DNA from: Alteromonadaceae bacterium UBA2620
GTDB taxonomy: Bacteria > Pseudomonadota > Gammaproteobacteria > Enterobacterales > Alteromonadaceae
Direction: 5' to 3'
NCBI GenBank assembly: GCA_002339125.1
Contig: DDJQ01000018.1
Coordinates: forward strand, 1 to 34,679
DNA length: 34,679 nt
Below the pieces are notes generated by a model that was not told the DNA's origin, ran no database searches, and saw only the letters and a program-made list of their open reading frames with translations. The stretch's first letter is position 1. Every line of letters starts with the position of its first letter. Positions 24,649 through 33,699 of this stretch are shown piece after piece. A program made the position numbers and the translations under genes.

Positions 24649-27002
24649 TAAAAGTCTACCGTCAGGGTTGCCTGGAAGGTACGCGGGCTAAGCGGGCGAC
24701 CAAACGTCGAACCGGTAAAACCAAAAGACATCACTTCTTTATCGAACACATTGTCGATGTTGAAGCGAAGACGCATATTTTCAGGCATGCCAAAGTTGTT
24801 AGGACCACCGATATCGACATAGGCCTGTGCTACCAGGTAGCTGTCCAGTTCAATAGATTCGGCGAAGTCGGTGTAGCGCTTACCGGTATATTTAGCCGAG
24901 AAGTTGGCTACCAGCCATTCTGTCGGCTCGTAGGTAACGCCACCAGTCATCAGCCATTCCGGGCTGTCTGGTAACTGACTGCCAGCAGGGTTACTGCCAA
25001 ATCCATCCACCAGCTCAGCTTTTTTATAAGATAAGTTGGCATTAAAGTAGAGCTCGCGATCAAAGACTTCTGGCTGGAACACACCGCTTAGTTCAACCCC
25101 GTAGGCCTTGGAGGCGCCTGCATTCACGTAGAATGCTTCAGGCTGACCGGTGGCGGGATTCATTACACTGCTGGCAATTAAGCGGTTGTCGAAGCGGGTA
25201 TAAAATAAGGCTATCGCTCCGTTATAAGTTTCGCGGTTGGTTCTGAAACCGAACTCATAGTTATCGGCTTCTTCCCCTTTAGGATCCGGGGCATCAAAGC
25301 CAACAGCGTTATCGAAGATATCGTCGGTACCGGCCGGTAATGCATAGTTTTGTGCGAATGAGGCGAAGATCTGATCGCTATCATTTAACCGGTAAACCGC
25401 GCCCACCATGGGTAAGAAGTTGTCGCTGTATTCAGCTTCAACCGACTGTGGGCCATAACCCGGCTGACTGTCAATTTCGTAATCCGCGTAATCACGGTAG
25501 CCATCCAGTGAGTAATCGATAGACAAAGACTTAAAGCCCACTTCCAGCATCAGATTGTCATCCATCATGCTGAAGTTGTCTTTTACGTAAAGCTGGGTGG
25601 TATCGCGCACTGCGGTGTAATTACGACGGTAATAAGCCACCTCATCCATAATTACATCACCGTCGGCGCTGCCGCCGGTTTTATTCAGGCGTGCCTGGGT
25701 ACGGTTGTAGGTATCGTCTTCAATCCAGCCACCGAACTCAATTTTATGGTCGCCCATAAACCAGGTCAGGCCGGCAACTAAACCTTCACGTTCTCCGCCC
25801 ACCGTGGATAAACCATACTGCACACCGCGTGGATGCACCACATCCAGTCCTGCTGCCACTTGCCGTTTATAAATACTCAACGTATTTTCATAAGTGTCTG
25901 GTGACACACCATAGCCGTTTTTGTCTTCATAATATGCGGTAACATCCAGCTTTATATCTTCGGTAAAATAGGTACCAAAACCCAATGAGTAGAGTTTATC
26001 GTCGCGGATATTGATGCGATCTTCGTAATAAAGGGTACAACTATCCTTGCCAGTTGAACCAGTAAATACCGGTATAAAATCCTCGTCATTGATCGTCCCA
26101 TCACCATTAAAGTCATACACGCCAGGCTTGGGCTCAACACAGCCTTCAGGAATACTGCTCAAATAGCTGTAGTAGTAATCGTCAGCAAATTGAGACGCTG
26201 GTGCAGACGGTGAATCGTAGTCAAAGAAATCATTGGCAACATAGGTGGCACGGATGTAGCTGTCACCGAACTCATACAAGGCTTTAGCTTCGATATGTTC
26301 CCGGTCAATCGTACCGGGGCCACGCCACAGGTCGCTGTCAGTTTTAGAGCGACTGACATACGCTCTGAAACCGTCGATATCGCCGGTTTCCAGTTTTACG
26401 AAGGTCCGTTGTAAGTCGAAATCACCCACAGTGACGGCCACCATGCCACCCATGTCTTCAGATGGACGAACGGTGCTGTAAGACGCAATAGGGCCCAGTG
26501 AAGCATAAGTTGGTGCCGAAACATCGCCGGCACCCGGTGAAGCGATAACGGCGCCAAGGTTTTCATTGTCGACATATCGGAAAATAGGACTCCCACCAAA
26601 AGCGTCTGAACGTCCCATGGGAATGCCATCCAGTACAAAACCCATCTGACTTAACTGGAAAGCCCGAACCTGTACCGAGTTACCAAATTCATAAAGACCC
26701 AGCGCGCCATCAGTTTGTACGTTAAATCCTGGCAAATTTTCCAACATCTTGAGACCTGAAATGCCTGACGGAGCAGAAAGAAGCTCATCGCGGGTAACGG
26801 CCAGGGTGTTGGTCGCTTCATCGGTACCTATGGCGATGTCGGTTTGTGAAATACGACGGCCGACGACAACGATTTTCTCTTCTTTTTGTGCTTCGGCTTC
26901 GTCACTGGTTTGGGCAGCTGCCTGGGAACCAATCAGTAGCTGGCCAATAACACCAGCCAGTAGGGAAAGTGAAAAGGTTTTGCTTGTGTATTTATGTGCC
27001 AT
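24648..27002 (-). CDS. TonB-dependent outer-membrane receptor
   Basis: This 784-residue outer-membrane receptor has a leader (LLAGVIGQLLIGSQAAAQ), a TonB-box-like EEKIVVVG near residues 41-48, a plug domain (LENLPGFNVQTDG ... QMGFVLDGIPMGRSD ... GDVSAPTYASLGP), and a beta-barrel that ends in aromatic FQATLTVDF, the usual outer-membrane insertion signal. A 12-residue EF-hand/dockerin-like loop, DFNGDGTINDED (residues 297-308), lies in a predicted surface loop between C288 and C322 and could bind calcium. TonB-dependent uptake of an oligopeptide or amino-acid conjugate is suggested by the overlapping M19 dipeptidase gene; substrate unknown. Confidence 0.92.
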   Translation of the reverse strand: MAHKYTSKTFSLSLLAGVIGQLLIGSQAAAQTSDEAEAQKEEKIVVVGRRISQTDIAIGTDEATNTLAVTRDELLSAPSGISGLKMLENLPGFNVQTDGALGLYEFGNSVQVRAFQLSQMGFVLDGIPMGRSDAFGGSPIFRYVDNENLGAVIASPGAGDVSAPTYASLGPIASYSTVRPSEDMGGMVAVTVGDFDLQRTFVKLETGDIDGFRAYVSRSKTDSDLWRGPGTIDREHIEAKALYEFGDSYIRATYVANDFFDYDSPSAPASQFADDYYYSYLSSIPEGCVEPKPGVYDFNGDGTINDEDFIPVFTGSTGKDSCTLYYEDRINIRDDKLYSLGFGTYFTEDIKLDVTAYYEDKNGYGVSPDTYENTLSIYKRQVAAGLDVVHPRGVQYGLSTVGGEREGLVAGLTWFMGDHKIEFGGWIEDDTYNRTQARLNKTGGSADGDVIMDEVAYYRRNYTAVRDTTQLYVKDNFSMMDDNLMLEVGFKSLSIDYSLDGYRDYADYEIDSQPGYGPQSVEAEYSDNFLPMVGAVYRLNDSDQIFASFAQNYALPAGTDDIFDNAVGFDAPDPKGEEADNYEFGFRTNRETYNGAIALFYTRFDNRLIASSVMNPATGQPEAFYVNAGASKAYGVELSGVFQPEVFDRELYFNANLSYKKAELVDGFGSNPAGSQLPDSPEWLMTGGVTYEPTEWLVANFSAKYTGKRYTDFAESIELDSYLVAQAYVDIGGPNNFGMPENMRLRFNIDNVFDKEVMSFGFTGSTFGRPLSPRTFQATLTVDF

Positions 27003-27170
27003 ATCGTTATTTTCTCAGTCTTGTTTCAGGGAGTTTGAATTCGAGACCGTGTTGTTGTTCTGCGCCCTTCCGTAGACGGTATTCACACAAGCGTTTCAAA
27101 CCCTGTACCAATTCACTGATTCGACGGCTGTTTTGGGATAAATAACCAGCAGCAACCGACAGTCTGCATA

Positions 27171-27194
27171 AAAGATATCGTATACAGTATCTTT
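27171..27194. promoter_or_regulatory. 24-bp palindrome upstream of the TonB receptor
   Basis: Arms AAAGATA (27171-27177) and TATCTTT (27188-27194) surround a perfect GTATAC core (27180-27185); 20 of 24 positions are symmetric. It lies about 170 bases upstream of the receptor start, in the 376-base divergent spacer. The shape recalls GntR-family operators, but no such regulator is encoded nearby. The rest of the spacer shows no gene. Confidence 0.5.
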
Positions 27195-27378
27195 AATACA
27201 ATTACTTAACAATCTATTCCTGAGTAATAATCAGCGCTGCACATTTTTTGTGATGAAAAGCTGACCAATTGCACCACTTTAGACAAAAGCATTAGAAGAT
27301 ATAATCCGTTATCTATTACACAAAATTCACGTATAGTAATACTCATAATTGTTACCGAATTCGTTTAAGGGGGTCAGA

Positions 27379-27810
27379 ATGAGCAGCACAAAACGGATGT
27401 CCACCGGCCTTAAGGTGTTTGCCTGGCTGATGGTGCTTTGGAATGGTATTGGCGTGGCGGCATTTTTCAGTCAACTCATGATGACGCCGGAGATGATTGC
27501 TCAGCTTCCTGAGGCGCAACAGGCAGCCTATCGGGACATCCCGGTGTGGTCTTACAGCGCTTACGCCCTGGCCGTTTTTGGCGGCTTAACAGGCAGTATC
27601 TTACTGGCTCTGGGCAAAAAGCTGGCTTTCCCTGTGTTGGTGATCTCCCTCGCCGGGGTAATTGTGCAGCAGTATTATAATTTTGTGGTCATTGATGCCA
27701 TCAGCATCATGGGCTGGGGCATTGTAGTAATGCCTGTTATCGTAACTTCCATCGCGTTATTACTGGTACTAATCAGCCAGCGCGGTGTTCGCGCAGGCTG
27801 GTTACACTAA
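27379..27810 (+). CDS. Four-helix hypothetical membrane protein
   Basis: This 143-residue protein has four predicted membrane helices: GLKVFAWLMVLWNGIGVAAF, SYSAYALAVFGGLTGSILLAL, KLAFPVLVISLAGVIVQQY, and GWGIVVMPVIVTSIALLLVL. I do not recognise a characterised family. GGGGG lies five to six bases before the ATG at 27379; an upstream in-frame start at 27349 lacks a better site. It is 17 bases before the aminotransferase gene, so the two probably form an operon. Confidence 0.75.
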   Translation: MSSTKRMSTGLKVFAWLMVLWNGIGVAAFFSQLMMTPEMIAQLPEAQQAAYRDIPVWSYSAYALAVFGGLTGSILLALGKKLAFPVLVISLAGVIVQQYYNFVVIDAISIMGWGIVVMPVIVTSIALLLVLISQRGVRAGWLH

Positions 27811-27827
27811 AACAAATAGAGAGTTTC

Positions 27828-29003
27828 ATGCAGTATTCTGACCGCGCCATGGCCATCACTCCATTCTATGCAATGGCCTTCGGCGAAAAAGCCACGGCGC
27901 TTGAGCACGCCGGGCACAACGTTATTCGTTTAAACATTGGCGAGCCTGACTTTGGCGCACCGCCAGCGGTTCAGCAAGCCATGCAACAGGCCGTTGCAGA
28001 GAATCAGTTACCCTACACCGGGGCACTGGGCGACTACCGTCTGCGTGAAGCCATTGCAGGCTTTTACCAGACCATGCACGGGCTGCAGATCGATCCGCAA
28101 CGGGTAGTGGTAACCGCCGGTGCGTCAGCGGCGCTGTTACTGGTGTGCGCCGCACTGGTTAATCCGGGTGATGAAGTGATGGTGGGCGATCCCTCCTACC
28201 CTTGCAATCGCCAGTTTGTTACCACATTCGGCGGCAAGGTTAATCTGGTCCCAACTGCTGCTGCCGACAGATTCCAGTTAACGCCTGCATTGGTAGAACA
28301 ACACTGGCAGGAGACAACCCGGGCGCTGATGGTTGCCACACCATCCAATCCCACCGGTACAGCGGTATCTGCTGACGACCTTGCCAAAATGTGCGAGTTT
28401 GCCAAAGCCCGCGGCGCGTGGCGGATAATCGATGAAATCTACCTAAACCTGAGTGACGATACCAACGGCTCGCCGCAATCGGCGCTGTCGTTTGATAACG
28501 ACGCGATAATTATCAACAGTTTTTCAAAATACTTTGGCATGACCGGCTGGCGGTTAGGCTGGATGATTGTACCGGACGACATGGTGGCGGTTATCGAGCG
28601 ACTGGCGCAAAACTTATATATTTGCCCCTCCACACCGGCCCAGCTTGCGGCTTTAGCCTGCTTTACACCACCCACCCTGGCGCTTTGTGAGCAACGGCGG
28701 CAGTCCTTACTGTCACGGCGCAAAATCGTTCTGCAAGGCCTGGCTGACGCGGGCCTCAGGGTTCCGGTTGAGCCTGACGGCGCGTTTTACGTTTATATTG
28801 ACGTTAGCCAGACCGGCATGTCTGCCATGGAGTTTTGTGACCGCTTACTCAGTGCGGCTCATGTGGCCATGACACCGGGCAATGATTTTGGTGTTGTCGG
28901 TGGCGACCAGTTTGTCAGGCTGTCTTATGCCACGTCGGAAGCGCAGTTGCATGAAGGTCTGGCGAGGATCAAAGCATTTACCGACAGATTGAAACAACGC
29001 TGA
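27828..29003 (+). CDS. PLP-dependent aminotransferase, class I/II
   Basis: This 391-residue cytoplasmic fold-type-I aminotransferase has IRLNIGEPDFGAPPAVQQAM at the N-terminus, LPYTGALGDYRLREAIAGF, VTAGASAALLLV, the PLP-phosphate region PSNPTGTAVS, IIDEIYLNL with the ring-binding aspartate, and the PLP lysine in NSFSKYFGMTGWRLG. The C-terminal FVRLSYATSE carries the substrate-carboxylate arginine. These are features of the aspartate aminotransferase-like (subgroup I-gamma) enzymes, but the amino-acid specificity is not readable. It lies between the membrane protein gene and the DUF885 gene, in a region otherwise rich in peptide-use genes. Confidence 0.93.
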   Translation: MQYSDRAMAITPFYAMAFGEKATALEHAGHNVIRLNIGEPDFGAPPAVQQAMQQAVAENQLPYTGALGDYRLREAIAGFYQTMHGLQIDPQRVVVTAGASAALLLVCAALVNPGDEVMVGDPSYPCNRQFVTTFGGKVNLVPTAAADRFQLTPALVEQHWQETTRALMVATPSNPTGTAVSADDLAKMCEFAKARGAWRIIDEIYLNLSDDTNGSPQSALSFDNDAIIINSFSKYFGMTGWRLGWMIVPDDMVAVIERLAQNLYICPSTPAQLAALACFTPPTLALCEQRRQSLLSRRKIVLQGLADAGLRVPVEPDGAFYVYIDVSQTGMSAMEFCDRLLSAAHVAMTPGNDFGVVGGDQFVRLSYATSEAQLHEGLARIKAFTDRLKQR

Positions 29004-29091
29004 TCAACAGAAGTGATTGAAATAAGCCCCGCATCAAGGTCTACTTATAACCAAAGCAATTATAATTAACCACTATCCAGGGGCTTACACC

Positions 29092-30960
29092 ATGAAACGA
29101 CTCTTTTTACTCAGTGCGGTGGCGCTTACGCTGACCGCCTGTTCCGAAGCACCACAAACCAGTACTGCTTCACAACCTGCCACCACAGCCGAAAGCGCCC
29201 AGCTTAGCGAATCCGAGCGGTTGAATGCCTGGTTTGAAGAAAAATACGAGCAACAGCTGCAGTTTTCCCCGCTGATGATGACCCGCCTTGGCCGTAAGGA
29301 TCTCTACGACCAGATTGATGACATGTCGGAACAAGGCCAGGATAAACGTCTGCAATGGATGGCGGCCACCGTTGACGAACTCAAAGCCAATTTTGATTAC
29401 AGCAAGTTAGATGAAGACACTAAAATATCCTACGACATCTGGATGTTTCAGTTTGAACAGGCCAAAAAGCAGGCTGAATTTCGCCGCCATAATTACGTAC
29501 TCACGCAAATGAATGGCATGCAGTCCATGCTGCCAACTCTGCTGATTAATTATCATAAAGTCGCCGAAACCTCAGACATGGAAGCCTATATTTCCAGACT
29601 GGAAGGCGTTGGCCGGGCGGTTGAACAATTAACCAGCCGGGTTGCCATCAATGCAGACGAGGGCGTTAAAGCGCCGTACTTTGCTTACGAAGGCGTTATC
29701 AAACAAAGCAAAGCGATTATCTCAGGCAAGCCTTTTGACCCCGACAGTGACCAGGATTCTTCATTGCTGGCAGACGTAAAAACCAAGGTGGCAGCGCTTA
29801 AGGAAAGCGGCGAGATCACTGCCGAACAGGCAGCAACCTTTATTGAAGAAGCCGAGACCGCACTGCTCGATAAAGTCATGCCAGCTTATGGCAAGCTGAT
29901 TAGCTGGTTCGAAAATGACCTGCCGAACATTTCCCGAGAAGCAACAGGCGCATCTGCACTGCCGCAGGGCGAAGCTTATTACAACTCTGCGCTGGCCTTA
30001 CGTACCACTACCGATTTAACCGCCGATGAAATTCATAAGATTGGTTTGAACGAAGTAGACCGCATTCTGGCTGAGATGGAAAAAATTAAGCAGGCAGAAG
30101 GCTTCGACGGCACCTTAAAAGAATTCTTTGCCTACATAAAATCGGATAACACCGATGAACGTTTTTATTATCCTAACACCGACGAGGGACGCCAGGCTTA
30201 CCTCGACGACGCAACCGCCTTCCTGGATAACATAGCCGGTAAATTACCGGAATTCTTCGGAATCCTGCCCAAAGCCGATTTAGTTGTAAAGCGGGTAGAA
30301 CCTTATCGTGAACAGGCTGGCGCTCCGCAGCACTACTTTGCCGGCTCGCCGGATGGCAGCACACCGGGTGTGTACTATGCTCACCTGATAGACATGACCA
30401 CCATGCCTAAGAACGAAATGGAGGCAATCGCCTACCACGAAGGCAACCCCGGCCATCATATGCAAATTTCCATTGCTCAGGAACTGGAAGGTGTACCTAA
30501 ATTCAGAACCACGTCGTTCTTTAACAGTTATGTTGAAGGCTGGGCGTTGTATGCAGAGCTGGTGGCTAAGGAAATGGGCGGCTACCAGAATCCTATGTCT
30601 GATTTTGGCCGCTTAGTCTCTGAAATGTGGCGCGCTATCCGTTTGGTGGTAGACACCGGCATTCATGCCAAAGGCTGGACAGAAGAACAGGCTAATCAGT
30701 TCTTCAGAGATAACTCGCCCATTTCTGATGGTGCGATAAAAACCGAAGTGCAGCGCTATTTTGTGTGGCCGGGTCAGGCGACTTCCTACAAAATCGGCAT
30801 GCTGAAAATTCTTGAACTACGAGAGAAAGCCGAGACCGAGCTGGGCGATAAGTTTGATATCCGCGCCTTCCACGATGTGATCCTCGGCAGTGGCGCGGTG
30901 CCTCTGACCATTTTAGAACGCATGGTAGATAACTGGATTGCTGAGGAAAAAGCCGCTTAG
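29092..30960 (+). CDS. DUF885 family lipoprotein (putative metallopeptidase-like)
   Basis: This 622-residue envelope protein has the lipoprotein leader LLSAVALTLTACSE, lipobox LTAC, C17. The DUF885 family signature is seen as AIAYHEGNPGHHMQIS around residues 446-460 (H449, E450 and H455/H456 as possible metal ligands), with FFNSYVEGWALYAELVAKEM downstream and WPGQATSYKIGMLKILELR near the C-terminus. The arrangement resembles HExxH-type metallopeptidases, and peptidase activity is plausible, but function in this family is poorly defined. AGGGG precedes the ATG. It ends at a strong terminator and may be read with the aminotransferase 88 bases upstream. Confidence 0.9.
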   Translation: MKRLFLLSAVALTLTACSEAPQTSTASQPATTAESAQLSESERLNAWFEEKYEQQLQFSPLMMTRLGRKDLYDQIDDMSEQGQDKRLQWMAATVDELKANFDYSKLDEDTKISYDIWMFQFEQAKKQAEFRRHNYVLTQMNGMQSMLPTLLINYHKVAETSDMEAYISRLEGVGRAVEQLTSRVAINADEGVKAPYFAYEGVIKQSKAIISGKPFDPDSDQDSSLLADVKTKVAALKESGEITAEQAATFIEEAETALLDKVMPAYGKLISWFENDLPNISREATGASALPQGEAYYNSALALRTTTDLTADEIHKIGLNEVDRILAEMEKIKQAEGFDGTLKEFFAYIKSDNTDERFYYPNTDEGRQAYLDDATAFLDNIAGKLPEFFGILPKADLVVKRVEPYREQAGAPQHYFAGSPDGSTPGVYYAHLIDMTTMPKNEMEAIAYHEGNPGHHMQISIAQELEGVPKFRTTSFFNSYVEGWALYAELVAKEMGGYQNPMSDFGRLVSEMWRAIRLVVDTGIHAKGWTEEQANQFFRDNSPISDGAIKTEVQRYFVWPGQATSYKIGMLKILELREKAETELGDKFDIRAFHDVILGSGAVPLTILERMVDNWIAEEKAA

Positions 30961-30977
30961 TTCATCACCACCGTAAC

Positions 30978-31004
30978 AAAGCCGGCATATTCGCCGGCTT
31001 TTTT
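30978..31004 (+). terminator. Intrinsic terminator after the DUF885 gene
   Basis: The six-base GC stem GCCGGC / GCCGGC (30981-30986 and 30993-30998), extended by AA/TT pairs, closes a six-base loop and is followed by six T residues. It starts 18 bases after the stop codon. Confidence 0.93.
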
Positions 31005-31101
31005 GATGATGTCGCTTAATTAGCAGAATATTAAGACCACGAGCTTGTACGCCACCAACAATTGCGGGCAAGGTGGTATAAAATATTCAAAATACAACAA
31101 C

Positions 31102-31391
31102 ATGAAAATTTCACAGCAGGATCTAGATATTTGTTGTGGGCCTGAAGCCTTTGTCTCGCAAACGGATATCCAACCCGTAACACAACCCATTCACCAGACT
31201 TCGCTGTTCTCCTACAGCAAGTTTGAAAACCTCTGCGCCGCGCTGGTCAATGAATACAGCACACCGGTTTATACACGTGGGCGAAATCCAACAATGACCA
31301 GTGTGGAAAAGAAACTGGCTGCCCTTGAGCGGGGCGAAGCATGCAAACTGTTTGCTTCCGGCATGGGCGCTATTAGTGCGGCGATTACAGA
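31102..31391 (+). pseudogene. N-terminal remnant of a Cys/Met-metabolism PLP enzyme
   Basis: From ATG 31102, 97 residues match the start of the cystathionine gamma-synthase / methionine gamma-lyase family: PVTQPIHQTSLFSYSKFENL, then EYSTPVYTRGRNPTMTSVEK, LAALERGEACKLFASGMGAI. The family normally continues for about 300 further residues with the PLP lysine. Here the frame leaves the family after GAISAAI and enters antisense receptor sequence, ending at 31434. No good Shine-Dalgarno is visible. The catalytic part is gone, so the gene cannot work. Confidence 0.85.
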
Positions 31392-31709
31392 CTGGTATAC
31401 ACTAAACCGGGCTTCCAGGTTATTCGCGCTGTAAGCAGCAGAGGCTTCGATACTGGTCACTTTTTCAGGTTTAAGATCGCCCGCCACCACTGAAATATCT
31501 TCGCCATCGTAAAGGTACTCATCGATAGTAAAACCATCGCCAATTTCTTTGCCTCTGGCGGCCTGAGCAAACCCAAGGCCAAGCGTCCAGGCATCAGATA
31601 ACTGATAGGATAAGCCGGCATTCAGGCTAATTTCGTTGTCATCCAGACCTGCGGCAGCAACACCTGACGCCAGTGAACACACAGCACCAGCTAATACTAA
31701 ATTTTTCAA
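31385..31709 (-). pseudogene. Remnant of a TonB-dependent receptor, deleted at two points
   Basis: From ATG 31709 a signal peptide (KNLVLAGAVCSLASGVAAA) is followed directly by a beta-barrel middle segment: GLSYQLSDAWTLGLGFAQAARGKEIGDGFT and DLKPEKVTSIEASAAY, the conserved late-barrel 'LKPEK' region. The TonB box, the plug and the early barrel that belong between the two are missing, and the barrel is cut after RFSVYQS at about 31390, where it meets the PLP-enzyme remnant. The RGKEIGDGFT segment resembles haem- or siderophore-type receptors. A Fur-like box upstream supports a former iron role. Confidence 0.78.
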
Positions 31710-31740
31710 GGGAATGTACTTCTGACTCTACGACTTGGAA

Positions 31741-31757
31741 ATAAGAAGCATTCTCAT
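31741..31757. promoter_or_regulatory. Fur-like palindrome before the receptor remnant
   Basis: ATAAGAAGCATTCTCAT is symmetric at 6 of 7 pairs around a three-base centre and resembles half-sites of Fur boxes (GAGAAT / ATTCTC). It lies 32 bases upstream of the receptor remnant start. Confidence 0.5.
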
Positions 31758-31869
31758 CTTCCTATCCAACAAAGGACAGTACTTTTACAACTGTTACATT
31801 CTGTGCACCAAACCATTAAGTGAAAAGGAAATCGTTAACCTCTAGCGTAACTAATCCGCCCATAAGCTT

Positions 31870-33390
31870 TTAACGGGGCGTTTGAGTACCACTTACTCTG
31901 TATGCCTGAATCGCCAGACCTTCACATACAGAGTTAAAAGCGTCATTTTCGAGCAGTGGTAACCCTGCCAGTAGCCCAGTGGACAGTGTGTCGCGCAGAA
32001 CAGGAGACAAACTCATGCCACCGGTGATCATAACCACCTCTGGCTCAATATCAGTTTGAGCCAGACACTCTTTTATTAGACGAATCACCTTACTTAGCCA
32101 GGATTGCATTGACTGAGCTAACATCTGATTGTCGATACTAATGCTGAAGTCTGGCTCTATGTACGACAAAGGCAAAGTAATTTGTGCTTTCGACGACAAT
32201 AACTCCTTCGCCATTCGCGCTGAGTTCACTACTCTGGCCGAAAGCTTCTCTTCCTGAATAATCAGCAGTCGCTCAAGCCGTTTAGGCTCTTTAACAATCG
32301 ACATGGTTTGCATGATTTCCAGCCCGTATTCGTCTGAAAAGAACCGGGTGAGCTTGGGAATATCATCTACGGCGCACATATCAGAAAAATAAGTGGGCGG
32401 CACAGGCAGCCCGTTCTGCATCGACAGGTCTTGCCCCAAATGCGGCGCAATGGCTTTTAGCACCAGATTTTTATCACACTCCATTCCGCCCAAACGCTTG
32501 CCTGTTACACCTAGTACCGGCTTGTTGTGTTGTTCTGGCTGCGCTGACTCTGAGCCTAATCGGATACAGCAAATATCCGTTGTCCCGCCACCCACATCCA
32601 CCACCAGCGTAGTGGTTTCTTTTGCTAACGTACGCTCAATTTTGTAGGCCGCGGCGATGGGCTCTTCAAGGAAACTAACGTTGTTAAACCCGGCCAACGC
32701 TGCAGCTTGTTGCATGATATTTATCGCTTGCACATTGCCGGTCTCTCCGCGTGTTCCGTGGAATTTAACCGGCCTGCCAATTACCGCCGTATCGACTGCT
32801 TGCTGAAGTTGTGTTTCTGCACACTGGCGAAAATAACCAAGCTGCTTGGCAATCATTCCAACAAACGCTTCCTGCTGTTGGGCGTCTAAGCTCGCGCCCA
32901 GAAAGTTCTTTGGTGAATAGATTAATCGGCCCTTCTCCGGTGTGGCCAGAAAACGTCTGAAGCCTTCTTCACCAAAGGCAAAAGTACCGGTTTCCACTAA
33001 CTGCTTAAGCGACAAATTCTGAACGGTGAGATCTTTCAGCAGTAATTGAATTGCGCGCTTTTGTAACCCAGGGCGGTCGTGAAACTGACCGCGCAGGCTT
33101 TCTATTCTGTCGCTATAGACCTGTTGCTCGTTAGGATCCTTAGCTTCATAAAAACGCTGCTTTTCTTTTTCGATTTGCTCACCGATAACTCGCTGTAGCT
33201 GCGCCACTTTGGCTTCGACAATCTCATCGGGCGGCGTGGGCAATTCGTCCGGGTAATAAATAAAAATCGACGAGCGAATTTTATTCCCGTCTTTTACCTG
33301 AGGATCGAGTTTTACGTGAGAGTGATGATTACCGTCAAAAAATACCACTTCTGAATTGGATGTACCGTAATCAATACCTATTGCCGCCAT
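31870..33390 (-). CDS. yegD: YegD-type Hsp70-family ATPase
   Basis: This is a 506-residue actin/Hsp70-fold ATPase without the substrate-binding C-terminal half of DnaK. Nucleotide-site motifs are GIDYGTSNSEV (phosphate 1), LVVDVGGGTTDICC (phosphate 2), EEPIAAAY, and VMITGGMSLSPVLRD (adenosine). An insert of about residues 60-105 is charged and probably coiled (VIGEQIEKEKQRFYEA). It matches E. coli YegD, which is about 450 residues, in layout; the cellular role of YegD is poorly defined, and a chaperone-like activity is only presumed. It stands alone, between the deletion scar and the tRNA-Phe island boundary. Confidence 0.92.
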   Translation of the reverse strand: MAAIGIDYGTSNSEVVFFDGNHHSHVKLDPQVKDGNKIRSSIFIYYPDELPTPPDEIVEAKVAQLQRVIGEQIEKEKQRFYEAKDPNEQQVYSDRIESLRGQFHDRPGLQKRAIQLLLKDLTVQNLSLKQLVETGTFAFGEEGFRRFLATPEKGRLIYSPKNFLGASLDAQQQEAFVGMIAKQLGYFRQCAETQLQQAVDTAVIGRPVKFHGTRGETGNVQAINIMQQAAALAGFNNVSFLEEPIAAAYKIERTLAKETTTLVVDVGGGTTDICCIRLGSESAQPEQHNKPVLGVTGKRLGGMECDKNLVLKAIAPHLGQDLSMQNGLPVPPTYFSDMCAVDDIPKLTRFFSDEYGLEIMQTMSIVKEPKRLERLLIIQEEKLSARVVNSARMAKELLSSKAQITLPLSYIEPDFSISIDNQMLAQSMQSWLSKVIRLIKECLAQTDIEPEVVMITGGMSLSPVLRDTLSTGLLAGLPLLENDAFNSVCEGLAIQAYRVSGTQTPR

Positions 33391-33663
33391 GCTTTGCCTG
33401 TATTACTGAGAATAACGTTTTGCTCTATCGATAATGCGAGCTTGTACATACTCATTATCGTCGGGGATCATGACGGACTGATAATAAAGTGCAATCCATT
33501 TTTCTGCATTTTTGCTCAGTAAAAGCCTGTTTTTTTTATGTTAATAATAAAAGCGAGCCCATTGGCTAATATAGTTGGTCATCGGCCTGAGATTGAGACT
33601 CACGGTTACCGGCAGGCGACACGCGCGTGTCCCGTTTGCTGAGAAATTTCTAACGCCGGGATC
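33391..33663. other. Spacer between yegD and tRNA terminator, with a 14-bp palindrome
   Basis: No gene is seen. A perfect 14-bp palindrome, GACACGCGCGTGTC, lies at 33618-33631 and shares GACACGCG with the tRNA-Phe remnant about 110 bases away. Confidence 0.5.
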
Positions 33664-33692
33664 AAAAAAGCCCTCGCATTTCTGCAAGGGCT
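33664..33692 (-). terminator. Intrinsic terminator of the tRNA-Phe gene
   Basis: On the minus strand AGCCCT-TGCA-gaaa-TGCG-AGGGCT folds as a hairpin with one mismatch and is followed by six T residues (33669 to 33664). It lies eight bases beyond the CCA end of the tRNA-Phe remnant, so it was the original tRNA terminator. Confidence 0.88.
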
Positions 33693-33699
33693 TGGATGA

